NCBI GenBank assembly: GCA_028280845.1 | Contig: JANQKZ010000001.1 | Location: 22,027 to 86,026 of the forward strand | Source of the DNA: Opitutales bacterium | GTDB lineage: Bacteria; Verrucomicrobiota; Verrucomicrobiia; Opitutales; JABSRG01 | Length of the DNA stretch: 64,000 nucleotides | Direction of reading: 5' to 3' | In this document: one piece after another, positions 36,197-44,564 of the stretch | Position numbering within the stretch: the first letter of the stretch is position 1 | How the letters are laid out: each line of letters opens with the position of its first letter | Notes under the pieces: generated by a model | What the model saw: only the letters and a program-made list of their open reading frames with translations | What the model was told of the DNA's origin: nothing | Database searches by the model: none | Position numbers and translations under genes: made by a program

Positions 36197-37918
36197 ATGA
36201 AAAAACACCCTAGCTCCCGATCAAGACTGGTCACGAGGACTCCCTATACCCTTGGAATCATGCTCGCTATGTTCCAAGCTGTTGTGCTTGAGGCCTATGC
36301 GGTAGATAAAAATGAGGCCCCTCGCCGACCCGATGACTTTCAGCCTTTTGTCTATAAATACAGCACAGAAGAACTGACCCGGTATACCGAGGATCACATG
36401 GAACGGGCCGAGGCGTCCCTGGCTGAAATGGAGGAAGTGATCCACCGCGGCCCCTATAAGCCGACTTTCACGTCGCTTTCACATCATGAAACGCCGAAAT
36501 GGTTCCAGGATGCCAAGTTCGGTATCGCCTTGAACTACGGCATTTACAGCGTGGTTGGCTATGGCCCCAGAGGCTATGGCGGCAATTATTACACCGATGT
36601 CTATCTGGATACCATTTACCGGGGCGAAACCAAGGGAGACTACTTCCTGGAGCACTGGGGTGAAGATGTAGAAAAAGATGATTTTATTCAGTACTTCACC
36701 GCCAATGAACTCGATGCGGACCAATACATCCGCTTCTTCAAAGAATGCGGAGCAAAGTATTTTGTTCAGTTTAACATGCACCGGTCCACGGGAATGCTCC
36801 TCTGGGATAGCAGCTTCACGTTCCGCGACTCCGTGGATATGCCTCCCCATCGAGACTTGACCGGTGAATTGGTTGCCGCGTGCAGAAAGCACGGGCTTCC
36901 CTACGGATTTTACCTGAATCTGGAAGATTCGGAATACCCATTACTTGGAAACGACGGCGAGATTTTGCTGCGGGAATGGACCTTTCTTGATGAAAACCAG
37001 AAAGCCGTGGAGGGGTCATTTGAAACCACGCATCCATTCAATCCCACCGCTCACGCGAGGCGTATGCAGGGGAAAATCCCGGTCTATGACTACGTGGACG
37101 ATTACTTACTGCCCGCATCGAAAGAGTTTATCGACAAGTATGAGCCGGACTACGTGTTCTTCGATGGCGGATGGAGGCGCCCTTCCTGGTATTATCGATC
37201 CCATGAAATCGTGGCCTATTATTACAATAAATTCGAAGGCAAAAAAGACGTCATGATTAACGCCCGTATGGGTAAAGATGTGTATGGGATTCTTGGCGAT
37301 GTGGTGACCAGCGAAGGAGGGCAAATGGATAACCATGGAGACCTGGGAGTGTGGGAAGAGGTACGGCCTATCGCGAATAACTTCGCCTACGATTGGCGGG
37401 ATCACGACAGCAATATGATTTCTTCAAAGGACTTGTTACACATGTTCATCCGAGTCGTGGCCCAAGGGGGTAATTTACTCCTGATCGTCGCTCCAGATGG
37501 TGACGGTGTCATACCGGACAACCAGAAATCGCGATTGAAAGCTATGGGCGAATGGCTCGAAACCAATGGGGAAGCTATTTATGAAACGCGGCAGACCGTA
37601 CATGGTTATGATGAAACCATCTTTGGAAAAAATGTTTTCTACACGCAAAGCACGGATGGCAGATACACTTACGCGATCAGCCTGAAGCGTCCAAAAAAGG
37701 AAATTTTACTTTCAAAGGTAAGAGCCAGACAAGGGACTCAGATAAAACTACTTGGCTTTGATCAACCTCTGTCCTGGACCAACTTTCCATGGGGCTTAAC
37801 CATTCGCATTCCCAAAGCAATTGAAGAGGATCCAGATTTCAAAAATGAACTGGCCTGGGCCTTCAAATTCGAAGGCATGCATGCCACCGGCCAGGATCCC
37901 GCGATTCAAGCGGAGTAG
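36197..37918 (+). CDS. GH29 family alpha-L-fucosidase-like protein, divergent
   Basis: 573 residues with an N-terminal signal-like segment (TLGIMLAMFQAVVLEAYA). The GH29 barrel is seen in PKWFQDAKFGIALNYGIYSVVGYGP, the RFFKECGAKYFVQF strand, GLPYGFYLNLED, then PDYVFFDGGWRRP with Asp323 as probable nucleophile, and GGNLLLIVAPDGDG. The family hallmark KHHDGF after strand 3 is replaced by NMHRSTGM, so the substrate pocket differs. Residues 55-85 form a predicted helix not common in GH29. It may act on fucosides or on other alpha-linked deoxy sugars. It precedes the DUF1080-oxidoreductase pair by 115 bp. Confidence 0.82.
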   Translation: MKKHPSSRSRLVTRTPYTLGIMLAMFQAVVLEAYAVDKNEAPRRPDDFQPFVYKYSTEELTRYTEDHMERAEASLAEMEEVIHRGPYKPTFTSLSHHETPKWFQDAKFGIALNYGIYSVVGYGPRGYGGNYYTDVYLDTIYRGETKGDYFLEHWGEDVEKDDFIQYFTANELDADQYIRFFKECGAKYFVQFNMHRSTGMLLWDSSFTFRDSVDMPPHRDLTGELVAACRKHGLPYGFYLNLEDSEYPLLGNDGEILLREWTFLDENQKAVEGSFETTHPFNPTAHARRMQGKIPVYDYVDDYLLPASKEFIDKYEPDYVFFDGGWRRPSWYYRSHEIVAYYYNKFEGKKDVMINARMGKDVYGILGDVVTSEGGQMDNHGDLGVWEEVRPIANNFAYDWRDHDSNMISSKDLLHMFIRVVAQGGNLLLIVAPDGDGVIPDNQKSRLKAMGEWLETNGEAIYETRQTVHGYDETIFGKNVFYTQSTDGRYTYAISLKRPKKEILLSKVRARQGTQIKLLGFDQPLSWTNFPWGLTIRIPKAIEEDPDFKNELAWAFKFEGMHATGQDPAIQAE

Positions 37919-38033
37919 TTCCACTTCCCCAAATGATGTAAAACAGCTGAAGGACATGCGCGGTCACATTGCTGTCTAACACAATACATGCAGAAGGCTC
38001 TCCTTGGACGATCTTTTACAACAACGGAATGAT

Positions 38034-38837
38034 ATGACCCTCTTTGTGTCCTTTTCTCTCTTGGTAATTGTCGGTTTACTCCCCCTGTCGGCCGCGGAGT
38101 TGATCAAAAATGAGCAAGGTGTAGTCGGTTATTCAGATACGGAAGTCCTGCCCTGGGCGGATTATCGCAAGCACGACTCAGAGCGTCCACTGCCACCTCA
38201 TGTCGAGTCCAAGCCGGTTTTTCTACCTCCGCCTGCGGATGCCGTCGTCCTCTTTGATGGGAGCGACTTGGAGGCCTGGCAGCCAAACGAGTGGCATCTG
38301 CGGGATGGCATCATCGTGACGGGAGAGGGGGACCTGGTGAGCAAAGCACTGTTTGGGGATTGCCAGATACACCTGGAGTTCAAAACCCCGGTGGAAACAT
38401 CACCTGTACTGGGCAATCGTGGCAATAGTGGTGTACGCCCCATGCTGTTTTATGAAATACAGGTCTTTGATTCCCACCCATCCCATCCTGTTCAGCTCTA
38501 TCCGGATGGACAGTGCGCCGCAATCTACGGCGAGACGCCACCGCTGTTTAATGCCTGCCGGGCACCCGGCGAGTGGCAGTCCTATGATATCTTCTTTCGT
38601 GCCCCGCGATTTCATGGGGATACCCTGGTGGAACCGGCGCGGGTTACGGTAGTGCATAACGGGATTTTCGTCCATATCGACCAGGTCATCCATGGTCGCG
38701 TCGCTTATCGCGACATTGTCGGCTACCGGCCCCATGCGGATGCCCTGCCCCTCAAGCTCGAGGGCCACAAGGGTCGTGTGAGCTATCGCAATATATGGGT
38801 GCGCCCCCTTAACTCATCACCCTTATCCGACCAATGA
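38034..38837 (+). CDS. DUF1080 (3-keto-disaccharide hydrolase-like) protein, secreted
   Basis: Start at MTLFVSFSLLVIVGLLPLSAAE (38034), a clear signal peptide; a TTG at 38004 is less likely. 268 residues. The DUF1080 domain spans VVLFDGSDLEAW, HLEFKTPVETSPVLGNRGNSGVRPM, YEIQVFDSH, GEWQSYDIFFRAPRF and KGRVSYRNIWVRP. Some DUF1080 proteins hydrolyse 3-keto-glycosides. The stop overlaps the start of a Gfo/Idh/MocA oxidoreductase (ATGA), a family that includes glycoside 3-dehydrogenases, so the two probably work in sequence: oxidation at C3 of a sugar and cleavage of the keto-glycoside. Confidence 0.88.
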   Translation: MTLFVSFSLLVIVGLLPLSAAELIKNEQGVVGYSDTEVLPWADYRKHDSERPLPPHVESKPVFLPPPADAVVLFDGSDLEAWQPNEWHLRDGIIVTGEGDLVSKALFGDCQIHLEFKTPVETSPVLGNRGNSGVRPMLFYEIQVFDSHPSHPVQLYPDGQCAAIYGETPPLFNACRAPGEWQSYDIFFRAPRFHGDTLVEPARVTVVHNGIFVHIDQVIHGRVAYRDIVGYRPHADALPLKLEGHKGRVSYRNIWVRPLNSSPLSDQ

Positions 38838-40153
38838 AGACACCCCAGAATCCCACTACACCAAACCGCCGGCATTTCATGAAGTCGATGCTGGCTGCCG
38901 GCATGGCGCCGATGTTCATTCCCGCCAAAGTATTGGGGGAACAGGCCCCCTCCAAGATCCTGACACTGGGCTTCATCGGTACCGGCGGACACGGGACCAA
39001 TTACAATCTGCGGAACTTTCTGCAGCAGTCCGACTGTCGGGCCCTGTCCGTCTGCGATGTCTTCAAGTATAAACGCGAAGCTGCTGCCACCGTCGTCAAC
39101 GAGCACTACGGCAACCAGGACTGTCGATTGGAAGAGGACTTCCGGGCGGTGATCGAAGACCCTTCACTCGATGGGGTAGTGATCTCCACCCCGGACCACT
39201 GGCACGTGCCCATGTCGGTGATGGGGCTGGATGCGGGGAAGCATGTCTTCAGCGAAAAGCCCACCTTGTGTATTGCCGAAGGGCGCGAATTGATCGATGC
39301 GGCGGACCGTTCCGGAAAAGTCTTCCAGACCGGTTTGGAGGATCGCTCACTGATCCATTACCACCGCATCATTGAGCTGCTGCGCAATGGGCTTATCGGG
39401 GATTTGTATCACGTAGAAGTGGTCATGCCACAAGGGCAAATCCATCCGGCAGAGCCAGGCATTCCCGTGCCGGATGGTCTGAACTGGGAACTTTGGCTGG
39501 GGCCGGCCCCCTATCATGAATATACCAGGACGCGGACCGGTGGCATGCACTGGCGCTATATACGCGACTACGCAACCGGTATCCTGATCGACTGGGGGAC
39601 GCATCTGGTCGACACCGCACAATTGGCGGCAAATGATCCGCACGAATGCGCCACCGAAGTCAAGGCCTGGGGTCAGCCGGTACCGCCCAACTCACAATCG
39701 GATATTCCGGCCATCTATGAAGCTCACTACCGGTACTCCAACGGGGTGACGATGCACGTACACAACTCCTTCGATGCCGAGTGGCTAGGGGAGAAATCGG
39801 ACATCACCCTGCAGGGATCGAAAGGATGGGTCGCGGTTAAGGGCTGGCGGGGGCAACTCCAGGCCAGCGATCCTAAGATTCTTCGCACCCGTTTTGCTGA
39901 GGGAGAGTCCCGCTTCTGGCCGCGTCCGGTCGGGGAGCACCGCGACTTCCTGGATTGTATCCGCAATGGTCAACCGACCACATACACCGCCGAGACTTTG
40001 CACAAGCTGTGCATCACCCTGCACATGGGCCTGATCTCCATGGACCTGGGCCGCACACTTAAATTTGATCCGCAGAGCGAACGCTTCCTTGATGATGAGC
40101 AGGCCAACCAACGCCTGCATCGCACTTCGCGCACGGACTGGATGCGGGCCTGA
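38834..40153 (+). CDS. Gfo/Idh/MocA family oxidoreductase, Tat-exported
   Basis: 439 residues. The N-terminus NRRHFMKSMLAAGMAPMF is a Tat signal, so the cofactor is bound before export. The Rossmann motif LGFIGTGGHGTNYNL is followed by VVISTPDHWHVPMSVMGLDAGKHVFSEKP (with the EKP lysine), GLIGDLYHVEVVMP, and GMHWRYIRDYATGILIDWGTHLVD carrying catalytic Asp and His. This subgroup with a WxxDY-like region includes glycoside 3-dehydrogenases. It overlaps the DUF1080 hydrolase by four bases. Substrate is unknown, but a periplasmic 3-keto-glycoside route is likely. Confidence 0.9.
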   Translation: MKTPQNPTTPNRRHFMKSMLAAGMAPMFIPAKVLGEQAPSKILTLGFIGTGGHGTNYNLRNFLQQSDCRALSVCDVFKYKREAAATVVNEHYGNQDCRLEEDFRAVIEDPSLDGVVISTPDHWHVPMSVMGLDAGKHVFSEKPTLCIAEGRELIDAADRSGKVFQTGLEDRSLIHYHRIIELLRNGLIGDLYHVEVVMPQGQIHPAEPGIPVPDGLNWELWLGPAPYHEYTRTRTGGMHWRYIRDYATGILIDWGTHLVDTAQLAANDPHECATEVKAWGQPVPPNSQSDIPAIYEAHYRYSNGVTMHVHNSFDAEWLGEKSDITLQGSKGWVAVKGWRGQLQASDPKILRTRFAEGESRFWPRPVGEHRDFLDCIRNGQPTTYTAETLHKLCITLHMGLISMDLGRTLKFDPQSERFLDDEQANQRLHRTSRTDWMRA

Positions 40154-40274
40154 TGAGATAAGGGAAACTCGATTTCCGGGGTGTCAGCCCGGCGGGGAAG
40201 AAGGAACGGAAGGGTCAAACATAGATTTTGATTTTTTGACCGCATTCCCTCTGGCTCCTTCTCTGTTTTTTCCC

Positions 40275-41753
40275 TCAAGGCAGGCGAAATTCCATCAGGA
40301 TGGGGAAGTGGTCGGAGGGGAAAAGTCCTCGTTGGATAGGAGTTTTCACGATCTCATAGGATACGACCTCGATGCCGGGCTGGACGAATATGTAATCGAT
40401 ACGACGGGCCCGGTCACCGTCTTTTTGAGTATTCGACCCTGAGGGAACCGCCTCCCCCTGGCCGATCACGGTGACTTCGGGACCGATGACCTTTTGACTG
40501 ATTTCATGCGCGTCGAGAAATCGATGCACTTCAGGGGAAACCATGTCGGCATAGGCCTGCGAGGTAGGAACCGAGTTATAGTCGCCGGCCAGGATGATGG
40601 GAGAATCGCCCGCTTGTGCCTTTACTTGCTCCACAATCAGGGCCATGGCGTCTTCCCCGCGCTGGCCGTGGATATGAATGTTCCCCACGACGAATTCCCG
40701 GCCCGATTGCCGGTCCCTCAATTTCATCCAGTGAAAGACCCGACCATGAAATTTGGAGTCCTCGAGAGTGTCCCCGGGCAGCAGGGGATCCTCCCCCACC
40801 CAAAAGCTTCCGGAATCCAGATATTCAAGACGGTCCGGACGATAGAAAATGGGATTGTATTCATACCAGGTTTGATCGTTGCGATGCCCGTCGCTGCGTT
40901 CGCCAACTTTATAATAATGGTCAGGCAACATTGCCTGGTATTCTGCAATCATGAACTCGGACGCCTCCTGGATTAACACGAGATCGAAGGGGTGTTGGGT
41001 CAGGATTGCTTTAACACCGGATTCTCGGCGGGGCCAGCTCTCTCCGGTAAAGTCGATACGGACATTGTAATTGAGGAGGGAAAGGGGCTCTAAGGACGCT
41101 CGGGCAATGGCTTGCTCAATTCCGGCGGCCATGGTGGCGGCTATGAATTGGTAGCCCTCCGCGGTGAAATGAACATCGTTTGGCGCCTTGGCCCAAACCA
41201 TCCGGTGGGGACGGATGGCCGCATTGATATCGTTGATAGGAATTCCGTTCTCCCGCATAACCCGTTCAGCTGCTCCCAGATAGCGCGCTTCCAGGGAATC
41301 TGAAATGAGAATGCCGGTTTTCCGTTCCGGGGCCACGCAGGGTGGGGTGGTGGTGGCCCAGATCAGGCTGGCTTCTGTTTGTCTTAACCGGTCGACCAGT
41401 TGCTGGAGGTTGTTTTCATAGGCCACAAGATTGCGCGGGTGGTTCTCATAGCGCCACCCATACATATCCCAGAGGCCCCAATTGAATTGGATGATATCCC
41501 AGTCCTCCTCCCCGAGCCACTGGTCTATCAACTCGAGACCCCGAACCGTGGGTCCGGCATTCCCCTCGTGATGGACGACCTGGGCCACACCCATTAACTT
41601 GTCCTCCAGAAATGGCATGGAGTGGATGGAAATGGAATCCCCGATGATCAGGACCTTAGGGAGTTTTTCAGTGGCTTGGGCGTGAACTGCCTGACCCCAT
41701 AACAGAGCCAGGCAGAACACCACCTCTAGAACGACTCGATTGTTCAATTTCAC
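40275..41753 (-). CDS. Fusion of SGNH-type esterase and endonuclease/exonuclease/phosphatase (EEP) domain, secreted
   Basis: The GTG at 41753 is preferred as start because an upstream ATG (41795) would overlap the receptor gene by 28 bases; either leaves a signal peptide (VVLEVVFCLALLWGQAVHA). About 492 residues. Domain 1 is SGNH: VLIIGDSISIHS (nucleophile Ser) and KAPNDVHFTAEGYQFIA (Asp-x-x-His). Domain 2 is EEP: LLNYNVRIDFTGESW, DLVLIQEAS (metal-binding Glu), VGNIHIHGQRG, IILAGDYNSVPTSQAY (Asp/Asn pair) and SDHFPILMEF (Asp-His). EEP enzymes cleave phosphodiesters of nucleic acids, sphingomyelin or inositol phosphates. The gene is 15 bp downstream of a TonB receptor, so the two are probably cotranscribed. 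Confidence 0.83.
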   Translation of the reverse strand: MKLNNRVVLEVVFCLALLWGQAVHAQATEKLPKVLIIGDSISIHSMPFLEDKLMGVAQVVHHEGNAGPTVRGLELIDQWLGEEDWDIIQFNWGLWDMYGWRYENHPRNLVAYENNLQQLVDRLRQTEASLIWATTTPPCVAPERKTGILISDSLEARYLGAAERVMRENGIPINDINAAIRPHRMVWAKAPNDVHFTAEGYQFIAATMAAGIEQAIARASLEPLSLLNYNVRIDFTGESWPRRESGVKAILTQHPFDLVLIQEASEFMIAEYQAMLPDHYYKVGERSDGHRNDQTWYEYNPIFYRPDRLEYLDSGSFWVGEDPLLPGDTLEDSKFHGRVFHWMKLRDRQSGREFVVGNIHIHGQRGEDAMALIVEQVKAQAGDSPIILAGDYNSVPTSQAYADMVSPEVHRFLDAHEISQKVIGPEVTVIGQGEAVPSGSNTQKDGDRARRIDYIFVQPGIEVVSYEIVKTPIQRGLFPSDHFPILMEFRLP

Positions 41754-41767
41754 GAAAGGCAGTAAAG

Positions 41768-44356
41768 TTAGTAGCGATAGTTCAAGCCAAGCCATATCGA
41801 GCCACCCCAGTCGCTGGTGCTGCGGCGGAGGCCGCTTTCGGAGTTGCTGCGAAAAGCATCAAAAATATTCCGGCCTTCGAGTGAAGCCGACAGGTTGTCA
41901 CTGAAGCGGTAGCGCAAATTGATGTCCCAGGTTTCGAGGGCGAGTTCTACCCGATCCTGTGCCGGATTTTGCCGTAGACGAAAGTAGTAATCATCCCGAT
42001 AGTTGTAGGCCAATCGGGCATCAAACTTCCCGATCGAATAGAGGAGCGACAGGTTCGCGACAAACTCCGGTTGTTCCTGTAGGTTTTCACTGGTTCGGGC
42101 GATGGAGCCATCCGCATTGGGAATATCAATCTCCCCGGATAGAAAGGTGAAATTCCCGAATAAGCCCAGACCATCAAAGGGGGAGGGCAGGAACTCAAAT
42201 TGGTCATCAGAAAAACTGAATTCTAACCCGGAAACCTGAGCATCCGAAATGTTTACGGGCTGAACAATCTCTACCGGAGTGCCATCCACAATATCGTCGG
42301 TAATCGTATTAAAAATCTCGTTTTTGATGTTTTTTGTGAAAACAGCAATGGAGATGAATTCGCCCTGTCCGATGAACCAATCCAGGGAGAGATCCAAGTT
42401 ATCTGCCTGCCGGGCCTCCAAGTCCGGATTTCCACGGGTAATAATGATAGTTCCATCGGCTGCGGTGTCGCGGGATTCCGTTTGGGCAAGAGAAGGGTGA
42501 TCCGGTCGTCCTGTGGCTCTATAGTAAGCCAGGTTTATCCGGAGGCTACCGTCATCCTTGAGGTGGTAACGCAGCAGGGCCGAGGGGAGGAGGTCGCTGT
42601 AGTCGAGTTCACGGTGGGCCACCTCAAAGTTCCCTTCGTTCACAAAGAAAGAGGTGGTCTCTACATCGGTCTGCTCCCCTCTGAGGCCTCCAATCAGGGA
42701 CCAGCGGTCGATGGCGTAGGTGGCGCTGAGGTAAGCCGCAAATATGCTTTCATCCACGGAGTAATCAGCCCGGGCGCTATTTCGTGCGGTGGCGCTGGTT
42801 TCTTCAAAGTCGGAAAAATTGCTGTCGAAGAAATTCCGGAAGGCATCCACGTCCCCATATTGCTGCTGGATTCCCGGGGTTTTCTCAGGATTGTACCCAT
42901 CGGTAAATCCGAAACGATCGTAGGTTAAGGACTCTGGTCCATTATACGTGTATATAACCTGGGTCCGATCGAACTCACGGTCGAGGTTGCGGTAGAGTAC
43001 ACCGGTGCTGAATCCCAGCCCACCATCAACCGGATCGGGTTCACGCATGTAATCCAGGCGCAGTTCACTAACGGTCTCTTCCATTTCAGAATAAAGGGTC
43101 TGGTAAGTGGTCAGGTTATATCGAGATAAGTCATCGATCGCCGCAGGGTTGGCATAGGTCAACCCTGCCAGGTCGCCGGGGCCCGTGTCGGTGAAGTCAT
43201 AACTATAGCTGAAATCCGGGCTGGTTCCCGCATCAAAATTGATCCCATAATTTTCTTCGATCAGTTTACCCGTGGAGCTGCTGGCCCGAAATTCAAATTT
43301 CCCTTCAAAGGCCGGGTTGAACTCAGCATAAAATTGAACATTGGTCAGCTTTTGCTCAAAGGGGAACTGGTTCGTAGACGGGCGGGACCGGGCTTCTCCA
43401 AAGGTGCCGGAATCGCCATTTTGGGTCAGGGTGGCGTTGCTGCCATCCAGCCGTTGATTGTAACGGGTGACAAAATAATCGGCATTGAATTTACTGAAGG
43501 CGAGATAGGTATAGAAGTGCTCGCTGGGTTTGAACTCCAGGCGTCCGCCTACGCTGTAGCGGTCAATACTGTTTTCATACCCGAGAGGGATTACATTTCG
43601 AACATAGGGCAGATCATTGATAAAGCCATTGGTGCGGTTGCTCCGCGATTCATCACGGGTTTTCGAAAAGTAATTCCCGTAAACGACAACACCGAACTGG
43701 GAGTCTTCTCCGAATTGGGTGCTGTAGGAAAAGTCCCCATTGTATGAAATTTTGTCATCAGCGGGAAGAAATTGGGAGTCATGGTTTCCCACTTCCAGGT
43801 TGGAGATGAATTGATTTTGTTTTACCTGAAAGGCGCTGTGGGTTTGTAAATTGATCGATCCTCCAATTGCATTTCCATCTTGGCCCGGAGTCAGTGTCTT
43901 GTGCAGTTCGATCCCGGTGACTGCACTGGGTGGGATCGGGTCGGTCACGACGCGTCGACGGGTCCGGTCAATAGCCGCCATGCTTGAGCCGTTCATAGTG
44001 ACGCCGGTAAATTGTGAGTCCACTCCACGAATGGTGACGTAACGCCCTTCATCCGTTCCCAGAATGGATAAGACACCAGGAAGCCGTTGCAGCGCATCTG
44101 CGATATTGGGATCCGGTACCCGGCCAAACTCATCAATGGTTAAAACATCAACGATGCCATCGGCATCGCGTTTTGCTGCAGTCGACGCACGGACTTGTCC
44201 GCGGTAGCCTTCAACGATGAAGGCATCCAGTTCCTCTAATTCTTCATCGGAAGGTGGGATATTTGAGGTGTTGACCTGACTGAAGACAGGAGTGGCCAGG
44301 ATCAAGGCCACGAGGGAGAGGAAGGGGGAGATCAGTCCCGGATTGGAGCGTTTCAT
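41768..44356 (-). CDS. TonB-dependent receptor of module C (with SGNH-EEP and ROK)
   Basis: 862 residues. Signal peptide ends near TPVFSQ. The N-terminal ELEELDAFIVEGYRG is TonB-box-like. The plug contains TIDEFGRVPDPNIADALQRLPGVLSILGTDEGRYVTIRGVDSQF and HKTLTPGQDGNAIGGSINLQT; the barrel ends in SIWLGLNYRY. It is followed by the SGNH-EEP hydrolase and is divergent from the ROK gene at 44565. The pattern repeats that of modules A and B: receptor, extracytoplasmic phosphodiester-type hydrolase and ROK protein. Confidence 0.93.
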   Translation of the reverse strand: MKRSNPGLISPFLSLVALILATPVFSQVNTSNIPPSDEELEELDAFIVEGYRGQVRASTAAKRDADGIVDVLTIDEFGRVPDPNIADALQRLPGVLSILGTDEGRYVTIRGVDSQFTGVTMNGSSMAAIDRTRRRVVTDPIPPSAVTGIELHKTLTPGQDGNAIGGSINLQTHSAFQVKQNQFISNLEVGNHDSQFLPADDKISYNGDFSYSTQFGEDSQFGVVVYGNYFSKTRDESRSNRTNGFINDLPYVRNVIPLGYENSIDRYSVGGRLEFKPSEHFYTYLAFSKFNADYFVTRYNQRLDGSNATLTQNGDSGTFGEARSRPSTNQFPFEQKLTNVQFYAEFNPAFEGKFEFRASSSTGKLIEENYGINFDAGTSPDFSYSYDFTDTGPGDLAGLTYANPAAIDDLSRYNLTTYQTLYSEMEETVSELRLDYMREPDPVDGGLGFSTGVLYRNLDREFDRTQVIYTYNGPESLTYDRFGFTDGYNPEKTPGIQQQYGDVDAFRNFFDSNFSDFEETSATARNSARADYSVDESIFAAYLSATYAIDRWSLIGGLRGEQTDVETTSFFVNEGNFEVAHRELDYSDLLPSALLRYHLKDDGSLRINLAYYRATGRPDHPSLAQTESRDTAADGTIIITRGNPDLEARQADNLDLSLDWFIGQGEFISIAVFTKNIKNEIFNTITDDIVDGTPVEIVQPVNISDAQVSGLEFSFSDDQFEFLPSPFDGLGLFGNFTFLSGEIDIPNADGSIARTSENLQEQPEFVANLSLLYSIGKFDARLAYNYRDDYYFRLRQNPAQDRVELALETWDINLRYRFSDNLSASLEGRNIFDAFRSNSESGLRRSTSDWGGSIWLGLNYRY

Positions 44357-44457
44357 ATCTTATTTTCTGGAGAGAAGGGTTGGGTTCGGAGCGACTCCAA
44401 TCTGCTTTTGGAGAATTTTGGGTAAGGGAAAGGAGCCGGTGACGAGAACCAGGTAAA

Positions 44458-44543
44458 TTCACCTAAAGTGAGTTAGTCAAATAACTTAATGTTTAAATTA
44501 TGTTACACTTTAAATTAATAAATTTTCTGGAAAAAAGTGAATT
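44458..44543. promoter_or_regulatory. divergent regulatory region with AAGTGA half-sites
   Basis: The AT-rich gap between module C receptor and ROK genes has an inverted repeat, TTCACCTAAAGTGA (44458-44471), an inverse CACTTTA (44506-44512) and a direct AAGTGAATT (44535-44543). The shared AAGTGA half-site suggests ROK binding, but no full palindrome is repeated as clearly as in module B. Confidence 0.35.
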
Positions 44544-44564
44544 AATTGCTAGATATGAGAAGAA

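Noticed and set aside
38104..38286. short minus-strand frames within the DUF1080 gene
   Set aside because: Shadow frames of a well-supported secreted protein.
40213..40241. GGTCAAA/TTTGACC inverted repeat between convergent genes
   Set aside because: Only 7 bp with a 15 bp loop and no T run; too weak to call a terminator.
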